Part shown: positions 43,156 to 52,547 of the stretch, piece by piece
Position numbering within the stretch: position 1 is the stretch's first letter
Layout: each line of letters opens with the position of its first letter
Notes under the pieces: model-generated
What the model was told of the DNA's origin: nothing
What the model saw: only the letters and a program-made list of their open reading frames with translations
Database searches by the model: none
Position numbers and translations under genes: made by a program
NCBI RefSeq assembly: GCF_030681155.1
Contig: NZ_JAUXXE010000018.1
Span: 1 to 64,000 of the forward strand
DNA from: Phenylobacterium sp.
Lineage (GTDB): Bacteria; Pseudomonadota; Alphaproteobacteria; Caulobacterales; Caulobacteraceae
Direction: 5' to 3'
DNA length: 64,000 nt

Positions 43156-44052
43156 ATGAAGGGCATCATCCTGGCCGGCGGCTCCGGCACGCGGCTGCAC
43201 CCGGCCACCCTGGCGGTGAACAAGCAACTGCTGCCGATCTACGACAAGCCGATGATCTACTATCCGCTGTCGGTGCTGATGCTGGCGGGGATCCGCGACA
43301 TCCTGATCATCTCGTCGCCGGAATATATCGACAACTACCGCCGGCTGTTCGAGGACGGCTCAGCCTTCGGCATCAACATTGAATACGCGATCCAGCCCAA
43401 GCCCGAGGGCCTGGCGCAGGCGTTCCTGATCGGCGAGGAATTCGTCGGCGACGACCGCGCCGCTCTCGTGCTCGGCGATAACATCTTCTTCGGCGCCGGC
43501 ATGAGCCAGCTGCTGAAGCGCGCCGCGGCCCGCGAGCACGGCGCGACGATCTTCTCCTATCAAGTCGACCAACCCCAGGCCTATGGCGTCGTTGAACTGG
43601 ATGACACCGGTCACGCCATCAGCCTGGAAGAAAAGCCCGCTGAGCCCAAGTCCCGTCAGGCGGTCACAGGCCTCTATTTCTATGACAACCGCGTCGTGGA
43701 GATGGCCAAGAAGGTCCTCCCGTCGGCCCGCGGCGAGCTGGAGATCACTGACCTCAACCGCATGTACATGGAAGCTGGCGACCTCTTCGTCGAACAGCTC
43801 TCACGCGGCTACGCCTGGCTCGACACCGGCACCCATGAGAGTCTGGTCGAGGCCTCCGAGTTCGTCCGCGCGGTCCAGAAGCGCCAAGGCGTCCACGTCG
43901 CCTGTCTGGAAGAGATCGCCTATCTCAACGGCTTCATCGACCGCGGCCAGCTCGTCGCCCGCGGCAAGCTGTTCGAAAAGACCTCCTACGGCCGCTACCT
44001 GCTGGATATCGCCGAGCGTGACCTTGAGAGCCTGCAGCGCGAGTCGTGGTAA
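43156..44052 (+). CDS. rfbA: Glucose-1-phosphate thymidylyltransferase
   Basis: [56 protein letters not shown]. Confidence 0.97.
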   Translation: MKGIILAGGSGTRLHPATLAVNKQLLPIYDKPMIYYPLSVLMLAGIRDILIISSPEYIDNYRRLFEDGSAFGINIEYAIQPKPEGLAQAFLIGEEFVGDDRAALVLGDNIFFGAGMSQLLKRAAAREHGATIFSYQVDQPQAYGVVELDDTGHAISLEEKPAEPKSRQAVTGLYFYDNRVVEMAKKVLPSARGELEITDLNRMYMEAGDLFVEQLSRGYAWLDTGTHESLVEASEFVRAVQKRQGVHVACLEEIAYLNGFIDRGQLVARGKLFEKTSYGRYLLDIAERDLESLQRESW

Positions 44053-44059
44053 GGCCAGG

Positions 44060-44530
44060 ATGCCGCCACGCCGCTTGTCAGTGGATCTTGGCGAGCGTGT
44101 GATCGCCGCGATTTGACGAGGGCATGTCGTGCCGTAGCGCGGCGGTTCGATTTGGGGCGAGCGCCGCTAGCGCACTCCGCTGGCGAAGCCTGTGCGAGCA
44201 CGGGTGATGTGCGGCAAGGCCCGTTGGTCAGCGGCTCGGCGATCTGGCCACACCGAGCAGCAGGCGAAGCTGATCCTGGGCCTACTTGAGAGCAAGCGGG
44301 ACATCACCCTGTCGGAGACAGAGACGGCCCTGGCCGAGCGAGGCGTGTTGGTCAGCGGCGGCGATCCGGCGGCTCTTCGACCGCCGAAAGATTACGCTCA
44401 ATAGGTCGGCGCACGCGGACGAGCAGAGCCGACCCGACATCCCGAAATGACGTGAGGACTGGTCCGCGCAGCAACTCACCCTTGATGGTAAGCGGAGCGC
44501 CGCTCCAACCTTCCCCTGGCTGATCTAATC
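44060..44530 (+). pseudogene. IS630 family transposase remnant (multiple frameshifts/stops)
   Basis: Successive frames: MPPRRLSVDLGERVIAAI*, EGMSCRSAAVRFGASAASALRWRSLCEHG*, LILGLLESKRDITLSETETALAERGVLVS, RLFDRRKITLNRSAHADEQSRPDIPK*REDWSAQQLTLD; collinear with IS630 N-terminal half. Confidence 0.85.
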
Positions 44531-44644
44531 GCGGACTTTCTCGGCCGATGGTCGAGCGGCTTGGTGTGCTGATGATGCCGAATGATGATGTACTAATGAT
44601 GCCTCCATCGCGTCGGATTTAGTTGTTCACGGGCGCTGGCCGCC

Positions 44645-44945
44645 GGCGACGGTGGAGCGCCGAGGCTCAGATTATCGCCGAGAGCTATGCGACGTCGGTC
44701 GGTGATGCGGCCGACCGCTGTAGCGTCCCAAGACCCAGTTCTTCATCTGGCGGTTGACGCGCCGCGCGCGACGGCGGGGCTCCGGCTTCGCCACGGCCGA
44801 GGTCGATGACGGCTCGCCGGGCTTGGAACCGCGCGAAACTGCTGTCATCGAGGTGACGCTGGGCTCTGCCTCCATCCGCATTCCGCCCGGTGCGCCCCCC
44901 CGGCTGTCGACAGCGGGGTTGATGGCGTTGTGGGCCACCCGTTGA
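44645..44945 (+). pseudogene. IS66 family TnpA remnant (frameshifted)
   Basis: RRRWSAEAQIIAESYATSVGDAADR then frame change to FFIWRLTRRARRRGSGFATAEVDD...AVIEVTLGSASIRIPPGAPPRL. Confidence 0.8.
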
Positions 44946-45151
44946 TCGAGCCGATCGTCGCGCTCCGGGTACTAGTGGCCGCCACGCCGGTGGATTTCCG
45001 TAAAGGTTTGCAGGGTCTGGCGGGGTTGGTGCGCGAGCAGATGGCGGCTGTTCCGGAACCAGCCACCTGGGCGATGGCGATCATCGCCTTCGGCGCGGTG
45101 GGCTCGATGGTCCGGACATCGCGCCGCCAGAACGACTTCAAACCTGCCTGA
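44930..45151 (+). pseudogene. Chimeric ORF: truncated IS66 TnpB N-terminus fused in frame to a PEPxxWA-CTERM sorting tail
   Basis: VALRVLVAATPVDFRKGLQGLAGLVREQMAA (TnpB) directly followed by VPEPATWAMAIIAFGAVGSMVRTSRRQNDFKPA* (PEP motif, TM helix, basic end). Confidence 0.85.
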
Positions 45152-45476
45152 CAACACTTCGGTCGGCTCTTCGCTCCGGCGAGGGGTCACCGCACCCTCG
45201 CGCTCGACTACGGCGCGGATTTATCGCTTCAAATCGTCCAAAGAGAGAACGACTTCGAGCGCAGCCTAGCCCCACCCGGCGTTTTTAAATCCACGATCAG
45301 ACGGCCTTTGATCTTCAATGGCTGAACCTTCACAACAGTCCTAAGGCCATTGCGTCGGGAAGCTGATCGATCGCGGCGGGGAAAGTGGGTGCGACCGCCG
45401 CCGGGTTGCTCGCCGACGGCTTGCCCGCGGCAGCGCGCGGAGGCGCACTGCGTCAGCATCGCGCGCGCCTAAGCCT

Positions 45477-46172
45477 CTAGGCGACAACCGTCTTGGCGAG
45501 TTTGGTACCCACAAGGGCTGGGCGTTTATTGGCAGGCACTGCGGCCAGCAGTTCGGGAATGAAATCATCCAGTAATTTGAACGCGGCCTCGGTGTCATCC
45601 CCGACGACTGAGAACCGGATCAACCCGCCGTCAGGCACATAGCCGGCCATCGCCGTCTGCAGCCGGACCTGGCGTTGCTCGCCGCCGCTGGCCGGCAGAT
45701 ATTCCCCCATCCGCGCCCAATAGACGATGTTCTCCTGCCGTCCCTGAGCTTTAGCCACCACACGTCGCACTGGCACCTCGCCGCCGCCATGCAACTTTAG
45801 CTTGGCGGGAACGCTCGCGATGAGGTTGAAGCCAACGGCCGGATAGCAGGCCTCAGGCCGGTGAAGCTGCAGCATATCGCTCTGGGTGTCGCCATAGGCG
45901 ATCAGCATCATGACTGCTGCACCCGTGGAGGCCTGGTGATAAATTCGACCCACCATTTCGCTATAGAGTGTTGAGGCCAAGTCGCCTTCGGCTTTGGGCT
46001 GCACGAGGCCATCGGAGTTCTCAGCCGACCAGTCGCCAAAAGTGAGCGGAATGGCGTCGGCCAGTTTCCCGCCGTTGAGCAAAACTAGCCGCTTGCGGGG
46101 CGTCAGCGCATAGGCCGCGCCAGCCGCTGCAACGCACGCGCCGCCAATCAACAGATCTCGGCGCGCGATCAT
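45477..46172 (-). CDS. EpsI family protein, exosortase-associated
   Basis: MIARRDLLIGGACVAAAGAAYAL TM start; IPLTFGDWSAEN; LIAYGDTQSDMLQLHRPEACYPAVGFNL; VYWARMGEYLP. True start 46172 inside ORF 45477-46817. Confidence 0.9.
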   Translation of the reverse strand: MIARRDLLIGGACVAAAGAAYALTPRKRLVLLNGGKLADAIPLTFGDWSAENSDGLVQPKAEGDLASTLYSEMVGRIYHQASTGAAVMMLIAYGDTQSDMLQLHRPEACYPAVGFNLIASVPAKLKLHGGGEVPVRRVVAKAQGRQENIVYWARMGEYLPASGGEQRQVRLQTAMAGYVPDGGLIRFSVVGDDTEAAFKLLDDFIPELLAAVPANKRPALVGTKLAKTVVA

Positions 46173-47050
46173 GCCGCCTTCCCCCACTTGCGAAGAGCAT
46201 AGGACATCAGATTGTCCACCAGGAACACCAGGAGCAGGGCAGAGGTAAAGAGCAGTAGGCCGGCGGCCATGTGCAAGAAGCCCTGAGCTACTGCATCGCC
46301 GAAGAAGTGGGTCAGCAAGACCAGCGTCGCCACTCGGATGATGTTGGCGATCACGGCGATCGGGATCACCAGAAGGACCAGGAACAGCGAGTAGCGCCAG
46401 GAAGCGTTCCGCAGCAGGTAGATGTAGAACAGGCTTATCGCGACTAGGCCGGTCATCGAATTCATACCCGAACAGGCGTCCTCGACCAGCAACTGGTAGG
46501 GCCCGATCATCAGGGTGACGCCCTCCCGGAAGACTGGGATGCCGACCAATTGGAGCCCGCCGGTTGTCACATAGGACACGAAGAGCTTCAGCGGCGCGGT
46601 GATACCGTCCATCAACCAACCGGGCGGCGGGATCAGGAATGCCAGATAAAACAGCGGGAACCAGTTCTTTAGAAGGACCTGAACGCCGAACCGGGCGTGC
46701 ATCATGGCCACGCCGGCGCCATAGAGCCCCGCAACCTCCAGGCTGATGAAGTCGTACGCGCGTCCGAACACATAGATAGGGAGGGCGACCGCCAGCATCA
46801 GGGTCGTAAGCCACCAAGCCCCCGGCTTGGCCGCCTCACGCATATCCGGCAACTTGCGCCACAGCAGCCAAAGGCCGGTCACGAGCACGATCGGCCCGTG
46901 AGCCCCCGATTCCTTGGACCACACCTGCTCGCCAAGCGTGATGACCGTCGGCAGGGCCAAAACCGCGAGCGCTAGAAGCAATGGCCAGGAGACTGGCGAC
47001 TTGAATGCGGGGCGATTACCGTGCGTCGCCGAAGCCATTGTCGTGGCCAC
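46169..47050 (-). CDS. xrtV: Exosortase, probably exosortase V (XrtV)
   Basis: Multi-TM; LLVEDACSGMNSMTGLVAISLFYIYL (catalytic Cys), LVIPIAVIANIIRVATLVLLTHFFGDAVAQGFLHMAAGLLLF (Arg/His motifs). XrtV subtype inferred from accessory protein and gene order. Confidence 0.88.
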   Translation of the reverse strand: MATTMASATHGNRPAFKSPVSWPLLLALAVLALPTVITLGEQVWSKESGAHGPIVLVTGLWLLWRKLPDMREAAKPGAWWLTTLMLAVALPIYVFGRAYDFISLEVAGLYGAGVAMMHARFGVQVLLKNWFPLFYLAFLIPPPGWLMDGITAPLKLFVSYVTTGGLQLVGIPVFREGVTLMIGPYQLLVEDACSGMNSMTGLVAISLFYIYLLRNASWRYSLFLVLLVIPIAVIANIIRVATLVLLTHFFGDAVAQGFLHMAAGLLLFTSALLLVFLVDNLMSYALRKWGKAA

Positions 47051-47051
47051 G

Positions 47052-47780
47052 TTATGCCTCGTTCAACACAGTGCCAACGATCTGCGCGCGATCCTCGCGG
47101 AGCTGCCCCGCCAAGGCCTTAAGATCATTGATAAACGTCAGGTCCCGTTTGGCGACAATGAGACTGTATCCTGCGACGGTGCTGATCCGCCGGGCGTCCG
47201 CGCACCTATTGGCTGGCGGCGTATCGATAATCGTAAGATCAAAGTCCCGCAGACAACGTTCTGCAACGTTGCCGAAGCGATCCGTCGCGAGCAGTTCCTG
47301 CGCGCCGCCCGAAATGCCGCCCGCGAAAAGAACCGCGAGATTTTCAAGCACATCGGTTTGGATGTTGAGCGAAAAATCTGCTTCCGAGCCCTCCAACACT
47401 TGACGTAGGCCAGCGACCGGTGTCGGCGGTCGAATGAACTCGTTGACCTCAGCCAACCGCAGATCGCCATCGATGAGCAACACCTTCACACCGATCTGCG
47501 CCAACGCTACGGCAAGGTTCACTGCGGTGAAGGTTGCGCCAACGCCGCCATTCGGCGAGCAAATGGCGAGCCCGCGGCGACCGTCGTCAACATGTTGCGC
47601 CATGATGTGCGTGCGCAGTGTCCTGATACCTTCGGCACGTACGCCCTTTGGGTCCGATAGCATCACGATCTCAGACGAGAAACTGTAGGCCTCTGCGCGA
47701 GCCCCAGGCCCGTTGGCGGGCGGAGTTGTTCCCACGTCGTCCTTGGTGATTGGCTCCATTACCTGTGCTTCCGGGCTCAT
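47052..47780 (-). CDS. CpsD/Wzc-kinase-like P-loop protein with non-canonical Walker A
   Basis: GVRAEGIRTLRTHIMAQHVDDGRRGLAICSPNGGVGATFTAVNLAVALAQIGVKVLLIDGDLRLAEVNEF; no Lys in the P-loop, no C-terminal Tyr cluster. Confidence 0.85.
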   Translation of the reverse strand: MSPEAQVMEPITKDDVGTTPPANGPGARAEAYSFSSEIVMLSDPKGVRAEGIRTLRTHIMAQHVDDGRRGLAICSPNGGVGATFTAVNLAVALAQIGVKVLLIDGDLRLAEVNEFIRPPTPVAGLRQVLEGSEADFSLNIQTDVLENLAVLFAGGISGGAQELLATDRFGNVAERCLRDFDLTIIDTPPANRCADARRISTVAGYSLIVAKRDLTFINDLKALAGQLREDRAQIVGTVLNEA

Positions 47781-49144
47781 GCTTGGGCCAACTTTTTTCC
47801 GCCACCGAAGAGGGCCTTGCGCTTCAATCCCGAGGCAAAGCTCGCACGCTTCCTAACCGACGACGGACCTTCGATGACCGCCAGGAGCGGCGCGTCGATT
47901 GCCGACTGCAGATCCTCGACACTGCGGACCCGCCGCCCGAAGAGCTCAAGCAGAAGCGACAACAAGATGCCTGTCCCGAAACCAAGAACCAGCGAGCCCC
48001 CCAGGATCAAAGGCTTGTTTGGGAAGCTCGGGCTTTGCGGGGCGACCGCCTCCCCCAAAGTCGTGATGCCAGCATCTGCAATCGCAGCTTCCTGACGAAG
48101 CTCAGCAATGCGCGAGAGCGACTTGTTGTACTGCTCCCTGCGAAGATTGACGTCAGCTTGTAGCTGGGTGAGCCGTTCGATCTTGTCGCGCTTCTCTATC
48201 ACCTTGGACGTCTGAGTGGCGACTTCCCGCTGAATCGCGCCTGCGCTGGCATTGGCCGCACTGGCCATCGCCCCCGCGGCCGCGCGCTGCGACGCGGCCT
48301 CCTGCGCCACGACTTGGGCCAACGACGCCCTCTGGGCACGTAATTGCACCATCTGAGGGTGGTTAGGGCCGAGGTTTCGCGCAGCCTGAGCGATCGCAGC
48401 GTCCAATTGCGTCAGTTGGGCAGCGGACGGCGACGACATTGGCATCATCGGAGCCACCATCGCGGGGGCCGCGGCCTGGGTGGCGAGGGCCCTCAACCGC
48501 GCCGTATCAAGATCGGTGTTGTCCGAGTTCATGACAATGCCGTGCTCGCGCTCATATGCAGTCTTCGCTGCATCAGCGGCATTCAGGAGCGCCAACTCTT
48601 TCTGCGATTGAACTTGATACCAATCAGCTGTCCGTGTGGCTTCCCGACGGCGAGTATCTAGGGTCGATTCTATATAGGCGTTGCGGAGTGCGTCGGCCAT
48701 GGCCTTAGCTTCAGTTGGCGTGGTCGAGCGGTAGGAAATCTCAAGAATATTAGTCCCCGGGACAACCTTGACGTTTGTAGACGCAATTATCCTCTGAGAA
48801 AGCCAACGACGAATATCAAGTCCATTGGCACCACTCGCCTGATATTGTGTAATCACATCAGGGCTCGAAGCCCAGTTAAGCTGATCCACGGCCTTACCAG
48901 CCACGCCGTAATCTTTGATCAATTCAGTCTGCGTGGACACATAGGTCCGCGATGAGACGCTGGGAATCACCTCTCCAGTCACGGGGTCCGGCTTTAGGAG
49001 CTCCAACATCACCCTGGAGACCGCCTCGTATCTTGGCGGCACGATCAGAATCGCAATGAACGCTCCGAAAAGCGTAAACATCGTGGTCGCCAGCGTAACG
49101 TAACGATGCGCCCACAGAATTCGTAGGAACTGGAAGAGGCTCAT
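47777..49144 (-). CDS. Wzz/GumC-type polysaccharide chain-length determinant / export protein
   Basis: Wzz N-terminal domain LFQFLRILWAHRYVTLATTMFTLFGAFIAILIVPPRYEA; coiled coil; C-terminal TM with PSFPNKPLILGGSLVLGFGTGILLSLLLELFGRRVRS. Confidence 0.92.
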   Translation of the reverse strand: MSLFQFLRILWAHRYVTLATTMFTLFGAFIAILIVPPRYEAVSRVMLELLKPDPVTGEVIPSVSSRTYVSTQTELIKDYGVAGKAVDQLNWASSPDVITQYQASGANGLDIRRWLSQRIIASTNVKVVPGTNILEISYRSTTPTEAKAMADALRNAYIESTLDTRRREATRTADWYQVQSQKELALLNAADAAKTAYEREHGIVMNSDNTDLDTARLRALATQAAAPAMVAPMMPMSSPSAAQLTQLDAAIAQAARNLGPNHPQMVQLRAQRASLAQVVAQEAASQRAAAGAMASAANASAGAIQREVATQTSKVIEKRDKIERLTQLQADVNLRREQYNKSLSRIAELRQEAAIADAGITTLGEAVAPQSPSFPNKPLILGGSLVLGFGTGILLSLLLELFGRRVRSVEDLQSAIDAPLLAVIEGPSSVRKRASFASGLKRKALFGGGKKLAQA

Positions 49145-49158
49145 GTCTCTACCTCCGG

Positions 49159-50013
49159 CTAGAACAATCGCTCGCCGACAACGAGCACGTCACCTGGCTC
49201 GACCTTCGCGTCGCCAGACAGTTTGACCTTCTTCTCGCCGCGGTTGACGACCACCTTCTTGTCCGAACCTGACGCTGTGAGTCCGCCTGCGCGTGCGATG
49301 GCTTGCCTGACGGTCATGTCTGTCTTCATCGGGAACGGGCCAGGGGAGTTTACCTGCCCAGAGATGTAGAAAACCTCAGCTGCTGGGGCGAAGACTTTGT
49401 CTCCGGGCGTTACGAACGGATCTTTCGTTGCATCGCCAGTCGCCAACTCATCTATGAGATACCGTCTTTCCGCGCCCGCTTCCGGGCGGACGATGAGATA
49501 GTCAGCGCCAGAAGGCAGCACCCCCCCGACGCGGGCCAAGATTTCAGAAAGCCGGTACGGCCTATTGATCGGCACCAAGCTCGGCGATGCGACCGCCCCC
49601 AGGACAGTCACATATCGACTGGAGTAGCCAACAACTTCGACATTTATCAGCGGGTTCGAATAGAAACCACCACTGCGCAACGCCTCAGCGATCTCGACGG
49701 ACAACTGCTTAGGCGTCTTGCCTTGGGCGACGAGCTTGCCGATCAAGTTTAGCTGGACCGTGCCGTCCGTATAGACTCGAGCTCTAGCCTTGTCCGGCTG
49801 CCCGACGACCTCGACCTCGATAGTATCCTCGGGACCGAGGACATATTCGGCTGTCGCCGCGTCATGTTGCGGAGCTGCGGCCCCCTGGTTCAGCTGAAGC
49901 GGCACGGCAGGCGGTGCGACGCCACTAGCCGGTTGGGCAAAAGCCAAGCCCGGGTTGCCTACTGCGACGAGGCAAATCCCAGCGAAAACAAGGCGAAGGG
50001 GACGACTAGCCAT
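49159..50013 (-). CDS. Polysaccharide export protein (OPX/Wza-like, SLBB domains)
   Basis: EYVLGPEDTIEVEVVGQPDKARARVYTDGTVQLNLIGKLVAQGKTPKQLSVEIAEALRSGGFYSNPLINVEVVGYSS. Confidence 0.93.
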   Translation of the reverse strand: MASRPLRLVFAGICLVAVGNPGLAFAQPASGVAPPAVPLQLNQGAAAPQHDAATAEYVLGPEDTIEVEVVGQPDKARARVYTDGTVQLNLIGKLVAQGKTPKQLSVEIAEALRSGGFYSNPLINVEVVGYSSRYVTVLGAVASPSLVPINRPYRLSEILARVGGVLPSGADYLIVRPEAGAERRYLIDELATGDATKDPFVTPGDKVFAPAAEVFYISGQVNSPGPFPMKTDMTVRQAIARAGGLTASGSDKKVVVNRGEKKVKLSGDAKVEPGDVLVVGERLF

Positions 50014-50034
50014 GATCCTGATTCCGTTTCAGTC

Positions 50035-51324
50035 CTAGAACGACACATCAGCGGCTATGCCGATCCGATTGCTCGTATACTCAAATTGCGGCGCGTTCGC
50101 GGTGCGCTCCTCACGCCTCGCGTTGAGAGCGAAAGACAGGCGCTCGCTCTGGCGATACCGAACCGATGCGAAAATCGTGTCGGTGTTTGAGTTCGTCAGT
50201 GCAATAATGGGTTGTAAGAGGCCGCCTTCAGACTCTCGCTCCACCCGCCCGACGCCAGCGCCAATCGAGATGCGCGACCCAAGCTTATATTCACCGGACA
50301 CTCGATACCCAGTGCTTAAGTCAAAGGTGCGCCCCAACCCGGTTGATGGCGTCACGGCGCGATCAAGCGACGCTTCGAAATTCAGCCGATCGCTCGCACG
50401 GAATGAAAGGCCCGCATCGTAGGTAGTGGTCTCTGAGGAGGTGTCGGCCAACCCCGGGAAGCCCCCCAGTTGATCGACGTTAGCGAGAGCAACGGTGACA
50501 GTGCCCTGGAGGCGGGCGCCCAGCTGACGCTGGAAGGTCGCCCCTACAGAGGTCATCTCGTAGCCGTCAGAACCAATGCGATCCGCATATTCAGTCTTCT
50601 GATAGTTCGCAAAGAGGGTCAGTGTACCGAGCGCCGGGCGCTGATAGGTTAAACCACCCATGAGCGAGCTATTTTGGTAGTCCGACTGCTTTAGGAAATC
50701 CAAATTGTTGGCGGTCCAATCATGGGACGCAGTGAACACCACACCTAGACCTGTGGGTCGCGAGCATCCCAGCTGAGCCTGAACCCTAGTGGTCTGCTGG
50801 ATATTCTCGACCGTCGAGACCAATGTGGGGTCGTCAATCTGTGAAAGGCCACGATTGTACGAACTACTGAGCGTAGTGGAACAAGGGCCAATTCCAGCGT
50901 TCACGCCCCCGGTAAAGTCCAATCGCTCGCGATCAAGCTTCTTGTTCTGATCGTAAAAGCTATACCCGGCAGAGCCAGTCAAGAATACCGATTGGCGACC
51001 AACAGGAATGAACAAATCCACATTCGCGGAAGGGGTGAAGATCGTATCGCCAGGTTTCAACCCCAGCGTGGAAGCTCGGAGGTCACTCGAACGGGAAACG
51101 TTGCTATCATGCTCGACCTCTGCATGCAGACCGACCGACACCTTCCGGGCCTGTTGCGCGGCCGCTGGAGACGACATCACCGCCGCACCGATTAACACAC
51201 CGGCGGCTAGTCTTCCGTAGACCATTGGCAATCCCCCTACGAAACTTAACAATGACGTTCTTGCACTAACGGACAGATAACTCTGTCGCGCAAACAGCGC
51301 ACGAGAAAAGGACACGGTGCTCAC
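50035..51324 (-). CDS. Outer membrane beta-barrel protein of exopolysaccharide locus
   Basis: VGLHAEVEHDSNVSRSS...GDTIFTPSANVDLFIPVGRQSVFLTGSAGYSFYDQN; amphipathic strands, C-terminal aromatic (ADVSF). Confidence 0.85.
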   Translation of the reverse strand: MSTVSFSRALFARQSYLSVSARTSLLSFVGGLPMVYGRLAAGVLIGAAVMSSPAAAQQARKVSVGLHAEVEHDSNVSRSSDLRASTLGLKPGDTIFTPSANVDLFIPVGRQSVFLTGSAGYSFYDQNKKLDRERLDFTGGVNAGIGPCSTTLSSSYNRGLSQIDDPTLVSTVENIQQTTRVQAQLGCSRPTGLGVVFTASHDWTANNLDFLKQSDYQNSSLMGGLTYQRPALGTLTLFANYQKTEYADRIGSDGYEMTSVGATFQRQLGARLQGTVTVALANVDQLGGFPGLADTSSETTTYDAGLSFRASDRLNFEASLDRAVTPSTGLGRTFDLSTGYRVSGEYKLGSRISIGAGVGRVERESEGGLLQPIIALTNSNTDTIFASVRYRQSERLSFALNARREERTANAPQFEYTSNRIGIAADVSF

Positions 51325-51326
51325 CC

Positions 51327-52547
51327 CTAGCGTCGGCGCACTATGATGCGGCGGATAGTGCCCAGGAAATTCTTGAGTTGCTCTCGCTTACTCGCGGACC
51401 TAGAGGCCTCGGCAACCATTAATCCCACTACGTTCGGCTGCGGCTGGAGCGTCGCCGTGAGCGCAGCCAACCGCGCCCGGACCAAGCGCTTGCGGCTCGC
51501 CTGAGATGGTTGCATCAGATTGATCTCACGAACCTCCAAAGGGGTCGTAGACAACGCCCCGGCCGCTTCGGCAGCGAGAAGAAATTCCTGCCCGATTTCG
51601 GATCTCGTCACGATCAGGCTGCGGCCATCCAACTCTTCGAAGGTCGGATACCCGGTCTCGCCTCCATACCAAGCGTCAGCACAAGCGATGTCCGCTACCC
51701 CTCCCACGGCGTCGGGGCAAATCTTGCAGCGAAACTGAACCTCCTTGGAAAGGAAGTCGCCCCAGCTTTCGGCATAGCTCATCTCGCCCGTCTGACCAGA
51801 GTGCGTGGTCGCCACTGCCTTGCCTGGCCAACCATTGCCTCGATAACGGAAGCTGCTGACATCATCGCTGTCGATGCCCATCGCCGCGAGAATCCGCCCA
51901 ACCCCGTCGTGACTAGGGATGCCCCCGCAAAAAAATGACAGAACAAGCTTGATGTGCCGATCCACGCGCGAATCAAGTGTCGCCAGCTGACGTAGCGCGG
52001 ACACATCGCAAGGCTTGCCGATAAAGGCCATCGCGCCTCCTCGCGCCAACTCGCTCTCAATCTGAGCCAGTGGCGACGAAGCTGCGTATCTTGAACCTGC
52101 CCCGGCCACGACCTCGGCTTCGGTAGTTGACACCCTGACAACATTTCGCGTCGGCCGATCGGGATCGGCCGCTACATGGATCACTCGATCGACGAGCCCC
52201 GTGCGCAACGCGTGAACGGCGAGAGCCGAAAGCGCACCGCCGGACGACCCTGTATGGCGCAGCGTTGGGTCACTGGCATGCCCAGTGTCGATCCGAAACC
52301 ACGGCCCCCAGATCGGGCTTTTGTTTGGCGCCTCTTCCCATGGCGCGACCCGCGCCCCGGGACAAGCTTGGGCGATCACGCGCTCGGCCGACCGCGAGAC
52401 GGGTCCGTGCTGGGCGGGCCGACTGTAGCCAGGAGCAACGGTCTCCATCGAGATTCCGCCCGCCGACGCAGAGGCGCAGAGTCCACACCCGGTGCACAGT
52501 TGACCGCCAAGCACGCGGTCAACTGTCGTCGATCGCTCGAAACTCAT
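51327..52547 (-). CDS. Coenzyme F420 hydrogenase/dehydrogenase beta-subunit-like Fe-S protein
   Basis: LCTGCGLCASA Fe-S motif; HTGSSGGALSALAVHAL; FIGKPCDVSALRQLATLD; VLSFFCGGIPSHDGVGRIL; FRCKICPDAVGGVADIACADAWYG. Confidence 0.9.
   Translation of the reverse strand: MSFERSTTVDRVLGGQLCTGCGLCASASAGGISMETVAPGYSRPAQHGPVSRSAERVIAQACPGARVAPWEEAPNKSPIWGPWFRIDTGHASDPTLRHTGSSGGALSALAVHALRTGLVDRVIHVAADPDRPTRNVVRVSTTEAEVVAGAGSRYAASSPLAQIESELARGGAMAFIGKPCDVSALRQLATLDSRVDRHIKLVLSFFCGGIPSHDGVGRILAAMGIDSDDVSSFRYRGNGWPGKAVATTHSGQTGEMSYAESWGDFLSKEVQFRCKICPDAVGGVADIACADAWYGGETGYPTFEELDGRSLIVTRSEIGQEFLLAAEAAGALSTTPLEVREINLMQPSQASRKRLVRARLAALTATLQPQPNVVGLMVAEASRSASKREQLKNFLGTIRRIIVRRR

Noticed and set aside
45229-45459. 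76-aa minus-strand ORF between the PEP-CTERM chimera and epsI
   Set aside because: No recognisable family; likely degenerate DNA in the IS-scarred region.
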